From Allobosea sp. ASV33 (GTDB lineage Bacteria; Pseudomonadota; Alphaproteobacteria; Rhizobiales; Beijerinckiaceae), in NCBI RefSeq assembly GCF_016428755.1, contig NZ_JAELTI010000001.1:62001-126000 (forward strand): a stretch of DNA of 64,000 nucleotides, read 5' to 3'. Of this stretch, positions 17,339 to 26,192 are shown one piece after another. Both the position numbers and the translations under genes were made by a program. Every line of letters starts with the position of its first letter. Within the stretch, counting starts at the first letter, position 1. A model generated the notes under the pieces. That model made no database searches. It saw nothing but the letters and a program-made list of their open reading frames with translations, and was not told where the DNA came from.

Positions 17339-17738
17339 CTGGATTGAAGGCAGCCATCGGCCCTCTTCCCTCGGCTTGGTCTCGCACAGCGCCCAACCCG
17401 GGCCTGTCGCACAGGGTCTATCGGGCGACATCTGCGCTCGCGATCATGGCGCTTGTGGGCATGTGCCAGCCATGCAATGCGCAAAGCCCGGATCAAGTCA
17501 GAGCCGGCGGTGTTCTGGCGGAAAACCTCTGCGTGACATGCCATCGGGTAAGCGCCAACGATCGGGACAGATCGAGGATCCCGCCGGACTTCGGGGCCGT
17601 CGCTGACATGCCGTCGATGACGGAGGTTTCGCTGCGCGTCTCTCTTCGCACCCCCATGGCGAGATGCCCCGCTATCAGTTCAGCCCATCCGAGATGGACG
17701 ATCTGATCGCTTATCTGGAGAGCCTGCGATCCCGCTGA
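17335..17738 (+). pseudogene. Second small c-type cytochrome, frameshifted
   Basis: The frame from ATG 17335 (overlapping the upstream stop) carries an export signal around residues 30-50 and a haem motif CVTCH near residue 65. It then runs off into PMARCPAISSAHPRWTI. In the next frame the expected ending continues as HGEMPRYQFSPSEMDDLIAY and stops at 17736-17738. Joining the two gives the usual LRTPHGEMP...DDLIAYLESL tail with the methionine ligand. The break lies in a run of five C at 17651-17655; one more C restores the gene. It is either a recent mutation or a sequencing error. Confidence 0.85.
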
Positions 17739-17777
17739 CGCTGAAAAACGAGGGTCAAGCGATCGCGCGCGAACGTC

Positions 17778-18389
17778 TTATTTGGCCGCTCCCGCCTCCA
17801 CGGCCGCATCGGCTTTCAGCCCCTCGCGAAAGGCATCCAACCTGGCGCGGTATCCTTCTGCATCGCCATATTCGAGGAACTCGTAGTAGCGGCGATGCGG
17901 GTCGCTGATCTTGAGCGCATGCTTGATCGGGCACCAGTACTGCTCCGTCCGGCTGCCGATTTCCCTGACGTAGGCGACCACGCCGTTCGAATAGCCACAG
18001 AACAGGCAGTTCAGCACCTCGATCCAGTTGAGGTAATTGAGATGGCGCCTGTCGAGATTGATGTAGTCGCTTCGGCTGACCCGCGGGATGCCGTAAACCC
18101 GGAAGCAGATCGCCTGGTAAAGGCTGGCCCAGGCATCGATGAGGAGCATCGGCAGGATCAGCGAATAGATCACCGGCGCGGACGCAATCGTCGCCAGGGG
18201 CGATTTGCCGAGGAAGCTCCTGACCGACATGCGCAGGCGGCGATTTTCGATCGCGATGCCGTGCTCGAAGGCGACCAGGCGCTTCTTGACGCTCCAGCCG
18301 AGGGCCTTCCGGCGCTTCTCGATCTCCCGGTCGAGTTCGGTCTGCAGACGCACGATCTCGCTCGCCAGTTCTCGCATGCGGTGCGTCAT
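17778..18389 (-). CDS. Conserved membrane-associated protein of unknown function
   Basis: A 203-residue protein. Residues about 1-55 form a charged, coiled-coil-like helix (RELASEIVRLQTELDREIEK). One or two membrane segments follow near 65-100 (TIASAPVIYSLILPMLLIDA), and then a Cys- and Tyr-rich C-terminal part with LNCLFCGYSNGVVAYVREI and QYWCPIKHA. I recall uncharacterised relatives in alphaproteobacteria with the same CxYxNG...WCPIKHA pattern but no function. The three cysteines could bind metal. The start at ATG 18389 is chosen over a TTG at 18458. Confidence 0.7.
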   Translation of the reverse strand: MTHRMRELASEIVRLQTELDREIEKRRKALGWSVKKRLVAFEHGIAIENRRLRMSVRSFLGKSPLATIASAPVIYSLILPMLLIDAWASLYQAICFRVYGIPRVSRSDYINLDRRHLNYLNWIEVLNCLFCGYSNGVVAYVREIGSRTEQYWCPIKHALKISDPHRRYYEFLEYGDAEGYRARLDAFREGLKADAAVEAGAAK

Positions 18390-18494
18390 GGGCTCTATGG
18401 CTCCCGTGCCTAGCGTGAGACGCCTTATGGCACGGAATAGACCGGGCCGGGTCGCCAATCACGGGTGCACGGCTCAGCTCGTCTCGCCGCCGAA

Positions 18495-18508
18495 CCTGCG
18501 TGTTTTCC
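18495..18508 (+). promoter_or_regulatory. FixJ-like box H, upstream of the second BON gene
   Basis: It reads CCTGCGTGTTTTCC then GACCCTG, 11 of 14 to consensus. TAGC at 18538 lies 29 bases downstream, within CGCCTAGCC, close to the CGCCTAACA after box G. Confidence 0.5.
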
Positions 18509-18672
18509 GACCCTGTCGCGACGGACGTGATCCCGCCTAGCCTCCTATGGGCTGAATGATCCGGCCGACAGGCACTTCAGCGCTCGGTTCGGATTGTGGT
18601 CGGCCGAGCTTTCGGAACCTGCCTTTTAGCGCGGCGCCAAGGCCATTTCATCCGAACACACAGGAGCCAACG

Positions 18673-19383
18673 ATGTCTCACGATACAGAACTGCAGAAGT
18701 CCGTCATCGCAGAGTTGAGCTGGGAGCCCAGCATCGACTCCGCACATATCGGCGTCACCGCCGATAACGGCGTGGTCTCACTTTCAGGGCATGTCGAAAG
18801 CTTCATGGAAAAGCACGCAGCCGAAACGGCGGCGCGGCGCGTCAAGGGCGTCAAGGCCTTGGCCGAAGAGATCGAGGTCCGCCTGCCATACCATGTGAAG
18901 CGGACCGACGACGAGATCGCCGCAGCGGCCGTCAGCCGACTATCCTGGGATGTCTCCATCCCCAAGGACACCGTGAAGGTGACGGTCGACAAGGGCTGGG
19001 TCACACTGAGCGGCCAGGTCGATTGGCACTATCAGCAGGACGCGGCAGAGCTCGACATCCGCGGCCTTTTCGGGGTTCTCGGTGTCTCCAGCCAAATCAC
19101 CATCAAGCCGCAGGTCGATACCGCCAATCTCAGCGACAAGATCACCACCGCCCTGCACCGCTCCTGGTTCTTCGATCCCAAAACCGTCTGGGTGAGCGCG
19201 ACGGGCGGCAAGGTGCGACTGACCGGCACCGTCCACAGTTGGCATGACCGTGAGGTCGCAGGCGATACCGCCTGGGCCGGGCCCGGTGGCGCATTCGCAC
19301 AGCCTTCGCTTTGCTCATCGCAGCGGAATTTGCCCTTTCGGCCTTCCTCTTTGGAGGCGGCGGCCGGTATCTCGCCAATCTGA
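18673..19383 (+). CDS. Three-BON-domain protein, paralogue with replaced C-terminus
   Basis: The first 204 or so residues match the protein at 12337 closely and contain the same three BON domains, with ITADNGVVSLSGHV-, VDKGWVTLSGQVDW- and GGKVRLTGTVHSW-type strands. The ATG at 18673 has an AGGAG site. The paralogue ends shortly after AAWAAPGTT, but here the frame leaves the family at TAWAGPGG and adds about 33 unrelated residues (to GISPI). The break point near 19285 joins a fragment of a membrane protein in another frame, so a deletion probably removed the true end. The domains themselves are intact and may still function. Confidence 0.85.
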   Translation: MSHDTELQKSVIAELSWEPSIDSAHIGVTADNGVVSLSGHVESFMEKHAAETAARRVKGVKALAEEIEVRLPYHVKRTDDEIAAAAVSRLSWDVSIPKDTVKVTVDKGWVTLSGQVDWHYQQDAAELDIRGLFGVLGVSSQITIKPQVDTANLSDKITTALHRSWFFDPKTVWVSATGGKVRLTGTVHSWHDREVAGDTAWAGPGGAFAQPSLCSSQRNLPFRPSSLEAAAGISPI

Positions 19384-19514
19384 CGACAGGCGCGGGCTTG
19401 ATCGGTCTGGCAGGCCAGATCGTTTTCGCAGTCGTGCCATTGGCGCAGATTTGGCTCTGCGATCGAGAGGTGCTCGCTCGTCTCAGGCCTGCTGTCGCAG
19501 CTTGGTTTCGCTGA
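19281..19514 (+). pseudogene. C-terminal fragment of an unknown membrane protein
   Basis: In the +3 frame the sequence turns abruptly into a plausible membrane-protein tail: TAFALLIAAEFALSAFLFGG, then AGLIGLAGQIVFAVVPLAQI and a charged end LARLRPAVAAWFR before TGA at 19512-19514. There is no start codon of its own, and it begins exactly where the BON gene loses its family sequence. It is best read as the far side of a deletion junction. The family is not recognised. Confidence 0.4.
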
Positions 19515-19857
19515 GCGCTCTTGCGATGGCCCGAACCAGATCCGCCTCCTGGAAGGGCTTTTGAAGCACGATCGCCTCCGGGCTCATCGAATTCTTGGTC
19601 AGCCGATCCCCGCTGACGAAAACATGCGGAATGAAGCCGTCCTCGAGGATTTCGGCGACAGCCGTCAATCCGCTACCCTGGCGTAGGCGAGCATCGACGA
19701 TCATCAGATCCGGCCGGCAACGGGTGGCTTCCCGAATGGCCTCCGCTTCGGTCGTCGCGATGCCGCTCACGACATGCCCGAGTTCCGTCAGAACCTCGGC
19801 AAGCAGCGTGGCGATGATGGGTTCATCTTCGATGACGAGCACGCGAAGCATTATCAT
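19483..19857 (-). CDS. Single-domain response regulator (CheY-like receiver)
   Basis: A 124-residue protein made of one receiver domain. The acidic pocket is IEDE near residues 9-12, the phosphoacceptor is Asp55 in MIVDARLRQG, the conserved Ser is in VFVSGD, and the Lys is in VLQKPF near residue 100. There is no output domain, so it works as a phosphate shuttle or allosteric partner. It sits divergently next to the large hybrid kinase and could be part of its relay. A FixJ-like box lies 260 bases upstream on the same strand. Confidence 0.92.
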   Translation of the reverse strand: MIMLRVLVIEDEPIIATLLAEVLTELGHVVSGIATTEAEAIREATRCRPDLMIVDARLRQGSGLTAVAEILEDGFIPHVFVSGDRLTKNSMSPEAIVLQKPFQEADLVRAIARALSETKLRQQA

Positions 19858-20116
19858 AAGGCGCCATTTTCCAAACTAAATCGCCAGCGTGGACGAGAAA
19901 GTGCAGTCAATTGGTCGATTGGCTAGATTTTGACCGCAGATGCGGACCAGTGATCGATTCTAGAGTACTTCAGATGGCCACTTGGTCATCCCAATCAACG
20001 CAAAGTAAGACAAAAATAAACTCGCAAGGAGGCCTGCGTTCACTTTCGGCTTATTGGCCGGAATAATTTCCAGCCCGGGAAAATATTAATGCCATAATAC
20101 CGGAACAATAAGGGTC

Positions 20117-20130
20117 GGAATTTACTTAGA
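20117..20130 (-). promoter_or_regulatory. FixJ-like box J, in the gap between receiver and hybrid kinase
   Basis: The minus strand reads TCTAAGTAAATTCC, 10 of 14 to consensus, with TAAT at 20085-20088, 28 bases downstream. It points at the receiver gene, though the leader would be about 230 bases. The 19858-20265 gap is visibly more AT-rich than its neighbours and holds no other gene. Confidence 0.35.
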
Positions 20131-20265
20131 TCAAGGCGGGCCGAGCCGGGCATCGTTATCAGGTTAATTTGCGCTCGATGTCCCTGTGAGATTTCGACGC
20201 CGCCGGCGTGCTTGCCGACGTTTTCCCATGGCCGCGCTCTGCGCGTGCCAGAAAGCGATATCTCA

Positions 20266-23200
20266 ATGCCGGCTCATACACACGACGATGCAAAGGCACA
20301 GGGCCGCCCTGTTCAGCAGACAAAAGCGGCGCAAGACAAGACCGCACAATTGGACGGGCCCATCGTCGTTGGAATTGGGGCCTCAGCGGGAGGATTGGAG
20401 GCCTGCCGGAAATTGCTCGACGCCATGCCCGACACTGATGGCCTGGCGTTCATTCTCGTCCAGCACCTTGATCCCAATCACCCCAGCATGATTGCGGAAC
20501 TGCTGTCTCCGCATACGTCCTTGACGGTCCGGGAGGCGAGTGAAGGCATACGGCTGGAGCGCGGCCATCTCTATGTCATCGCCCCGGGCACTGCCCTCTC
20601 TGTTATCGGGCGCTCGCTCCATGTTTCAACCCCTCAACAGCGCCACGGGACCCGGTTGCCATTCGACTTCCTGCTTCAATCTCTGGCGGAGGAATACGGC
20701 TCGCGCTGCATCGCCATTGTGCTTTCAGGGACAGGCGAGGATGGCAGCGTCGGGCTTAAGGCGGTCAAATCCAAGGGGGGCATCGTCTTCGCGCAGGATC
20801 CCGAAGAAGCGGGATATGACGGCATGCCCCGCAGCGCCATCGCGACGGGCGATGTCGATCGCATCCTGCTGGCGGCTGAGATTCCCGAAGCACTGCTTGA
20901 GAGCGCCGGAAAGATTCATAACGACCCGGCCATGATGGAGCGTCAGGCGACGGATAAGGAGCAGAGCTGGCTCGCAGACGTCATCGATCTCCTGAAAAAC
21001 AACACCCGCCATGATTTCACGTTCTACAAGCCCGGTACCTTGCTCCGCAGGATCGAACGCCGTCGGGGGCTGGCGGGCATCGAGGCCGGCGAGATGTCGG
21101 CCTATCTTGATATCCTGCGCGAAAATCCCGCAGAACTTGATCTGCTGGCCAAGGATTTGCTGATCAACGTCACGAGTTTTTTCCGAGACCCCAAGACATT
21201 CGGTGTCCTGGCGGAGACCATCATCCCCGAATTGGTCAGCAAGCAGCCTTCCGATCGACCATTGCGCATATGGATCGCCGGATGCAGCACCGGCGAAGAA
21301 GCTTACTCGCTGGCGATCCTATTCCGCGAGCAGATCGCGGCCGCTAAGAGCAATGTCAGGCTCCAGCTTTTCGCCTCGGACATTGATGCCGACGCGGTCT
21401 TGAGCGCTCAAGAGGGCCTGTATCCGAACACGATCGAGGACGCGGTCTCCGCTGATAGGTTGGCGCGATTCTTCAGAAAAGAAGGTCAAAACTACAGGAT
21501 TCTGCCAGAATTGCGTGGAATGGTAGTTTTCACCGTCCAGGATTTGCTGGCCGATCCGCCATTCTCGCGCCTGGACATGATTTCGTGCCGGAATGTGTTG
21601 ATCTACCTTCAGCCTGAGGCCCAAACGAAGATCCTCTCCCTGTTTCATTTTGCACTGCGGGAGGGAGGGACCTTGCTGCTCGGCAGTTCCGAAACAGTCA
21701 GCCACGCGGAAGGTCGCTTTGCGGTCGTTGCAAAAGCCCAGCGCCTCTACCGTCACATCGGCCGCAGTCGTCCGGGAGATGCGCGTTTTTCCGGTGGCAC
21801 GGGCGAACCGATCCGTGTTCCGGTCCGCATGGGACAGGGGCAGGCGGTATCACGGCAGAGCGCATTTGCTGAGCTATGTAAACGCGCCGTGATCGAAGCC
21901 TATGCTCCTGCGGCGGTCTTGATCAACGGCGCCCACGAGTGCCTGTACAGTCTGGGCGCAACGGAACTCTATCTCCATGTCGCGCCGGGTTATCCGAGCC
22001 ATGACATTCTGGCGATGGCCCCGGAGGGCGCGAGAGCCAAGCTGAGAGCCGCCATCCACAAGGCGGCGCAAAACAACACTGCGGTGAAGCTCGATGGCAT
22101 GAGGGTCCGGCGCGGCCATCAGAGCTATGCCTTCAGCGTCGACATCCTACCTTTGAAGCATGAGGGCGAAGCGCTCTTTCTGGTCTCCTTTGTCGACGAG
22201 AAGAAACACGACACCACGCCAATGTTGTCGGCCTCGTCATCCGACGCACCCCGGGTCGGGGAGCTTGAGCAGGAGCTCGACGCCACGAGGGCAGAGCTCA
22301 AGGACGCCATTCGCACCCTCGAAATTTCCAGTGAGGAGCAGCGGGCGATCAACGAGGAGGCGCTCTCGGTCAACGAGGAATTCCAGTCGACGAACGAGGA
22401 ACTGCTGACCTCGAAGGAAGAGCTCCAATCCCTCAATGAGGAGCTTACCGCCCTCAACGGCCAACTGCAGGAAACGCTGGAGCGACAGCGCAGGACTGCG
22501 GACGACCTGCAAAATGTCCTTTACAGCACTGACGTCGCCACCGTTTTTCTCGATCGCGATCTGAAGATCAGATTCTTCACACCCGCCACGAAAGCGCTGT
22601 TCAAGATCATACCAGGCGATGTCGGCAGGCCTCTTGAAGACCTGAATTCGCTTGCGGTCGACGGCTCGCTGCCACTGGATGCGCGGACGGTCCTGCAGAC
22701 GCTGGCGCCGCTGGAGCGCCGCATCGCGGCGCGCAACGGCGTCTGGTTCTTGCGCCGTATCATGCCTTACCGGGCCCATGACCACAGCGTCGAAGGCGTC
22801 GTCATCACCTTCACCGACATCACCGAGCAGAAGAGAGCCGCACGCGCGCTGGAAGACGCGCGCAAGCAGGCCGAACTCGCCAACGTCGCCAAGTCGCGCT
22901 TCCTGGCCGCTGCGAGCCATGACCTCCGGCAACCCCTGCAGGGCCTCGCGCTGCTGCAAGGGTTGCTCGCCAAGATCGTCGAGGGCGAGAAGGCCAAGAC
23001 GCTCGTCGCGCGGCTGAGCGATACATTGGACGCGATGTCGGGCATGCTGAACACACTGCTCGACATCAACGAGATCGAGGCGGGCGCCGTCCATGCCGAA
23101 ATCGTCGATTTCCCGATCGATGGTCTGCTCAGCCGGCTACGGGAGGAGTTTACCTATCACGCCCAGGCCCGTGGCCTTGTCCTCAAAGTCGTCTCCTCCA

Positions 23201-24642
23201 GCCTAGTTGTGCGAAGCGACCCGCACCTCCTTGAGCAGATGATCCGCAATCTGGTCTCCAACGCCCTGAAATACACGAAGACTGGCAAGGTCCTGCTCGG
23301 CTGCAAGCGGCGTAACGACAAACTCAACATCGAGATCTGGGATACTGGCATTGGCATTCCCGAGGATGAGTTACACGCGATCTTCGACGAGTATCACCAG
23401 ATCGACAACGCCGCGCGACAGCGGAGCCTTGGTCTTGGCCTCGGACTGTCCATCGTCAAGCGTCTTGGCGGCCTGCTCGACCACACGGTCAGCGTCCGTT
23501 CCGACAATGGCAAGGGATCCGTGTTTGCGATTGAACTTGCCCTGCCCCGCCAGATCGTCCGTGGGACTTCGGACGCTGAAAGGCGCTCAAGTGCCGTGCT
23601 CCCAGCTATCGCCACCCCGCATCGGACCGGGACCGTGCTACTGATCGAGGACGACCCGGAACTGCGCGATCTCCTTGAGCTCTTGTTGAAGGACGAAGGC
23701 CATCAGGTTCTTGCAGCGATGGATGGGCATGCAGCACTCTCAATGATGACGAGCGACGCATCCCGGCCAGACATCATCCTGTCGGACTTCAACCTCCCCA
23801 AAGGCATGGATGGCCTTGAGACCGCGGCGAAACTGCGCGAGCAGGATCACCGCGAAACCCCCGTGATAATCCTGACCGGAGACATCTCTACCGAGACTCT
23901 GCGTGCAATAAAGTTGCTGAATTGCTTGCACCTCAACAAGCCGGTTAAGGTCGAGGAGGTCACCCAGGCGATCCAGCACATCCTGGATCAGAAAGCCGCA
24001 CCCGGAACGGTCCATCAGGCAACTGGTCAGAGACCGAAACCTGACAATCCGGACGTGTTCATCGTCGATGATGACGCTCAGACCCGGGACACACTGCGCC
24101 TGGTTCTGGAAGACGCCGGACATAAGGTGGCAGCCTTCGAAAGCTGCGAGGGCTTCCTTGCTGCCTTTGTGCCCGGCGATGGCAACTGCCTACTGGTCGA
24201 TGCCTATCTGCCGGGCATGTCGGGGCTGCAGTTGCTGCGCCATCTGAACACGCAGGAGTATCACCTGCCGGCGATCATGATCACCGGCAACAGCGACGTG
24301 GCCATGGCCGTCGAGGCGATGAAGACCGGCGCATCCGACTTCATCGAAAAGCCGGTTCGCAGCGTAGAATTACTGGCCAGCGTCACGCGGGCGATCGCGG
24401 AGTCCCGCGACTCCAATCACCGCGCCGAGCGCAAGGCGAGCGCGCTCAAGAGCCTGGAGGCGCTCACGGCGAGGCAACACCAGATAATGGATCTGGTGCT
24501 CGCCGGACATCCCAACAAGAACATCGCCGCGGACCTCGGGATCAGTCAGCGCACGGTCGAGAACCACCGGGCTTCGATCATGCACAAGACGGCATCGAAG
24601 TCGCTGCCCGCCCTGGCCAGGCTCGCGCTGGCGGCGTCCTAA
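20266..24642 (+). CDS. CheB-CheR-PAS hybrid histidine kinase with two receivers and a FixJ-type HTH
   Basis: A 1458-residue soluble sensor-regulator. In order: CheB methylesterase domain with Ser40, His67 and Asp159 in place; CheR methyltransferase, about 233-490, with GCSTGEEAYSLA near 340; a coiled coil near 664-745 (repeated EELLTSKEELQSLNEEL type); a PAS domain to about 860; HisKA with His885 in ASHDLRQPLQG; HATPase with NALKYT, DTGIGI and GLGLGL; receiver 1 (Asp1174); receiver 2 (Asp1312); and an HTH at 1399-1458. Receiver 2 plus HTH closely resembles FixJ (VAMAVEAMKTGASDFIEKP; PNKNIA and ISQRTVENHRASIM). It therefore could sense, phosphorylate itself and bind DNA. The ATG at 20266 is chosen; an in-frame TTG at 20212 is possible. 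Confidence 0.92.
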   Translation: MPAHTHDDAKAQGRPVQQTKAAQDKTAQLDGPIVVGIGASAGGLEACRKLLDAMPDTDGLAFILVQHLDPNHPSMIAELLSPHTSLTVREASEGIRLERGHLYVIAPGTALSVIGRSLHVSTPQQRHGTRLPFDFLLQSLAEEYGSRCIAIVLSGTGEDGSVGLKAVKSKGGIVFAQDPEEAGYDGMPRSAIATGDVDRILLAAEIPEALLESAGKIHNDPAMMERQATDKEQSWLADVIDLLKNNTRHDFTFYKPGTLLRRIERRRGLAGIEAGEMSAYLDILRENPAELDLLAKDLLINVTSFFRDPKTFGVLAETIIPELVSKQPSDRPLRIWIAGCSTGEEAYSLAILFREQIAAAKSNVRLQLFASDIDADAVLSAQEGLYPNTIEDAVSADRLARFFRKEGQNYRILPELRGMVVFTVQDLLADPPFSRLDMISCRNVLIYLQPEAQTKILSLFHFALREGGTLLLGSSETVSHAEGRFAVVAKAQRLYRHIGRSRPGDARFSGGTGEPIRVPVRMGQGQAVSRQSAFAELCKRAVIEAYAPAAVLINGAHECLYSLGATELYLHVAPGYPSHDILAMAPEGARAKLRAAIHKAAQNNTAVKLDGMRVRRGHQSYAFSVDILPLKHEGEALFLVSFVDEKKHDTTPMLSASSSDAPRVGELEQELDATRAELKDAIRTLEISSEEQRAINEEALSVNEEFQSTNEELLTSKEELQSLNEELTALNGQLQETLERQRRTADDLQNVLYSTDVATVFLDRDLKIRFFTPATKALFKIIPGDVGRPLEDLNSLAVDGSLPLDARTVLQTLAPLERRIAARNGVWFLRRIMPYRAHDHSVEGVVITFTDITEQKRAARALEDARKQAELANVAKSRFLAAASHDLRQPLQGLALLQGLLAKIVEGEKAKTLVARLSDTLDAMSGMLNTLLDINEIEAGAVHAEIVDFPIDGLLSRLREEFTYHAQARGLVLKVVSSSLVVRSDPHLLEQMIRNLVSNALKYTKTGKVLLGCKRRNDKLNIEIWDTGIGIPEDELHAIFDEYHQIDNAARQRSLGLGLGLSIVKRLGGLLDHTVSVRSDNGKGSVFAIELALPRQIVRGTSDAERRSSAVLPAIATPHRTGTVLLIEDDPELRDLLELLLKDEGHQVLAAMDGHAALSMMTSDASRPDIILSDFNLPKGMDGLETAAKLREQDHRETPVIILTGDISTETLRAIKLLNCLHLNKPVKVEEVTQAIQHILDQKAAPGTVHQATGQRPKPDNPDVFIVDDDAQTRDTLRLVLEDAGHKVAAFESCEGFLAAFVPGDGNCLLVDAYLPGMSGLQLLRHLNTQEYHLPAIMITGNSDVAMAVEAMKTGASDFIEKPVRSVELLASVTRAIAESRDSNHRAERKASALKSLEALTARQHQIMDLVLAGHPNKNIAADLGISQRTVENHRASIMHKTASKSLPALARLALAAS

Positions 24643-24694
24643 GACGCGCCGGCTCGGCGGGCATCGAGGCCGTCGCCACCGCCCAATTGCCAAG

Positions 24695-24708
24695 GCTGCG
24701 TAGATTCC
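24695..24708 (+). promoter_or_regulatory. FixJ-like box I, upstream of the lipoprotein-UspA pair
   Basis: It reads GCTGCGTAGATTCC then GAC, a perfect match to consensus. TAAC at 24736-24739 is 27 bases downstream, and the start codon follows about 56 bases later. Confidence 0.6.
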
Positions 24709-24794
24709 GACGCTGGCGCGGATCATAATTGATTCTAACGTTCCCGAAAGATCGGCCAGTCGCCTTTTGAACTGGCCCGTTCGAGGACCGTCCT

Positions 24795-25190
24795 ATGCGC
24801 TCGATCGCCGCCGCCGCCCTTTTCGCAACCGGGGTCGTCGCAACCGGGCTCGCGGGCTGCCAGACCATGGAGCAGCCGCGCCGCGGCGCCGACGAGCTCT
24901 GCAGCGAGTCGGGACTTCGGCCGGGCACGCGCAGCTTCCGAACCTGCGTCAGCTCGCATTATGGCGAAGAGCGCCGCCAGTCGGACGCCGCAGCCGGCGC
25001 ACAGGTGGTGGGCGCGACGGCAGGGCTGGGAGGCGTCGCGACCGTCGCCGAAGGGTCCGCCCGCTTTGACCGGCGCGGATACTATGGCGGGTCCGCGTAC
25101 TACGCGGCCCGGGGCTCCCCCTATGACACGGGCTTTTATGGCAACCCGCAGCCTTATCTACGGGGCGGCTGCGACGTATGGGGCTGCTGA
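24795..25190 (+). CDS. Small lipoprotein
   Basis: A 131-residue protein with a lipoprotein signal: a hydrophobic stretch from residue 3 and lipobox GLAGC near residue 22, where the Cys would be lipidated. The mature part has two more cysteines around LCSESG and RTCVSS, then a Gly/Tyr-rich C-terminus (YYGGSAYYAARG) ending CDVWGC. No family is recognised. It probably sits on the periplasmic face of a membrane. The UspA gene starts 78 bases later, so they may share box I. Confidence 0.8.
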   Translation: MRSIAAAALFATGVVATGLAGCQTMEQPRRGADELCSESGLRPGTRSFRTCVSSHYGEERRQSDAAAGAQVVGATAGLGGVATVAEGSARFDRRGYYGGSAYYAARGSPYDTGFYGNPQPYLRGGCDVWGC

Positions 25191-25267
25191 CTGGCATTCC
25201 CTGCGGCTACACCCAGTATCCGTCAACCAGCGCTCCGCAAAGACCCTCTCGCTTACGAGGACCGCTC

Positions 25268-26098
25268 ATGACCTACTCCACCATGCTGCTTCATCTGCAG
25301 GTCGGCGTCTCGAACGCGGCTCTCCTGAAGGCTGCGGCCGACTTCGCCGAGCTGTTCCAAGCCGATGTCGTCGGCGTCAGCGCGTGCGAGCCCGCGTCGA
25401 TCCCCTATGGCGACGGCTACACGTCGGGCGCGCTGATCCAAGAGTGCCGCGATGAGCTGGAAAAGGAGACGACGGATGCGGAGACGGAATTCCGCACAGT
25501 CCTGGAAGGACGCGCACCGCGTCTGACCTGGCGTTCGTCCGTCGGGTTCGCCTGGCCCGCCGATTACATCGCAGAGCAATCGCGCGCAGCAGACCTGATC
25601 ATCACTGCCCCCGAGCAGGCCGGCTCGATGCTCGACGGATCGCGCCAAGTCAGCATCGCCGATCTCGTCATGGCGGCGGGGCGACCGGTCCTGGTCGTTC
25701 CCGCCGCTATCGTCGGCATCAATTTGGACCATGTGGCGGTGGGCTGGAAGGATACGCGGGAATCGCGGCGCGCCATCAGCGACGCCCTTCCGCTGTTGAA
25801 GAAGGCCGGCCACGTCACCGTCGTCGAATTGGCCGCCACGGCTGATCTGCCGTCGGTGCGCGACCGTCTCGCCGAGGTCACCCGCTGGCTCAAGCGGCAC
25901 GGCATCACGGCCGAGGCGCTGGCCGAGGCGACGAAAGAAGACGATGCGACGCGCCTGGGCGATATCGTCCGGGACAACGGCGCCGGCGTATTGGTGGCAG
26001 GGGCGTATGGCCACAGCCGTGTCCGGGAATGGGCTTTCGGCGGCGTCACGCGCAGCCTGCTTCACCACCCCGGATGCTGCGCGCTGCTGTCGCACTGA
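25268..26098 (+). CDS. Tandem universal stress protein (UspA family)
   Basis: A 276-residue protein with two Usp domains. The N-terminal domain (1-145) covers the MTYSTMLLHLQ strand and the ADLIITAPEQAGSMLDGS segment. The C-terminal domain (150-276) has GWKDTRESRRAI and the end GAYGHSRVREWAFGGVTRSLLHH. The last block is the G-x(2)-G-x(9)-G-S/T-like nucleotide loop, with GGVTRS in the usual position. Such proteins bind ATP or AMP and are induced in stasis and low oxygen. The start at ATG 25268 has a GAGG site; the frame is open further upstream without similarity. Confidence 0.92.
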   Translation: MTYSTMLLHLQVGVSNAALLKAAADFAELFQADVVGVSACEPASIPYGDGYTSGALIQECRDELEKETTDAETEFRTVLEGRAPRLTWRSSVGFAWPADYIAEQSRAADLIITAPEQAGSMLDGSRQVSIADLVMAAGRPVLVVPAAIVGINLDHVAVGWKDTRESRRAISDALPLLKKAGHVTVVELAATADLPSVRDRLAEVTRWLKRHGITAEALAEATKEDDATRLGDIVRDNGAGVLVAGAYGHSRVREWAFGGVTRSLLHHPGCCALLSH

Positions 26099-26192
26099 CG
26101 CGCAATCGCGGGTGCAAAGCGCCGAAACGCCTTCGAACGGATCGGAGCGAGGATTTCGACTTGAACTTCCCACCGACCAAGAGGACCAATCC

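Noticed and set aside
18611-18650. GGAAC in front of the second BON gene as an EcfG general-stress promoter
   Set aside because: No CGTT-type -10 at the proper distance. The FixJ-like box explains the position better, and other stress genes lack GGAAC pairs.
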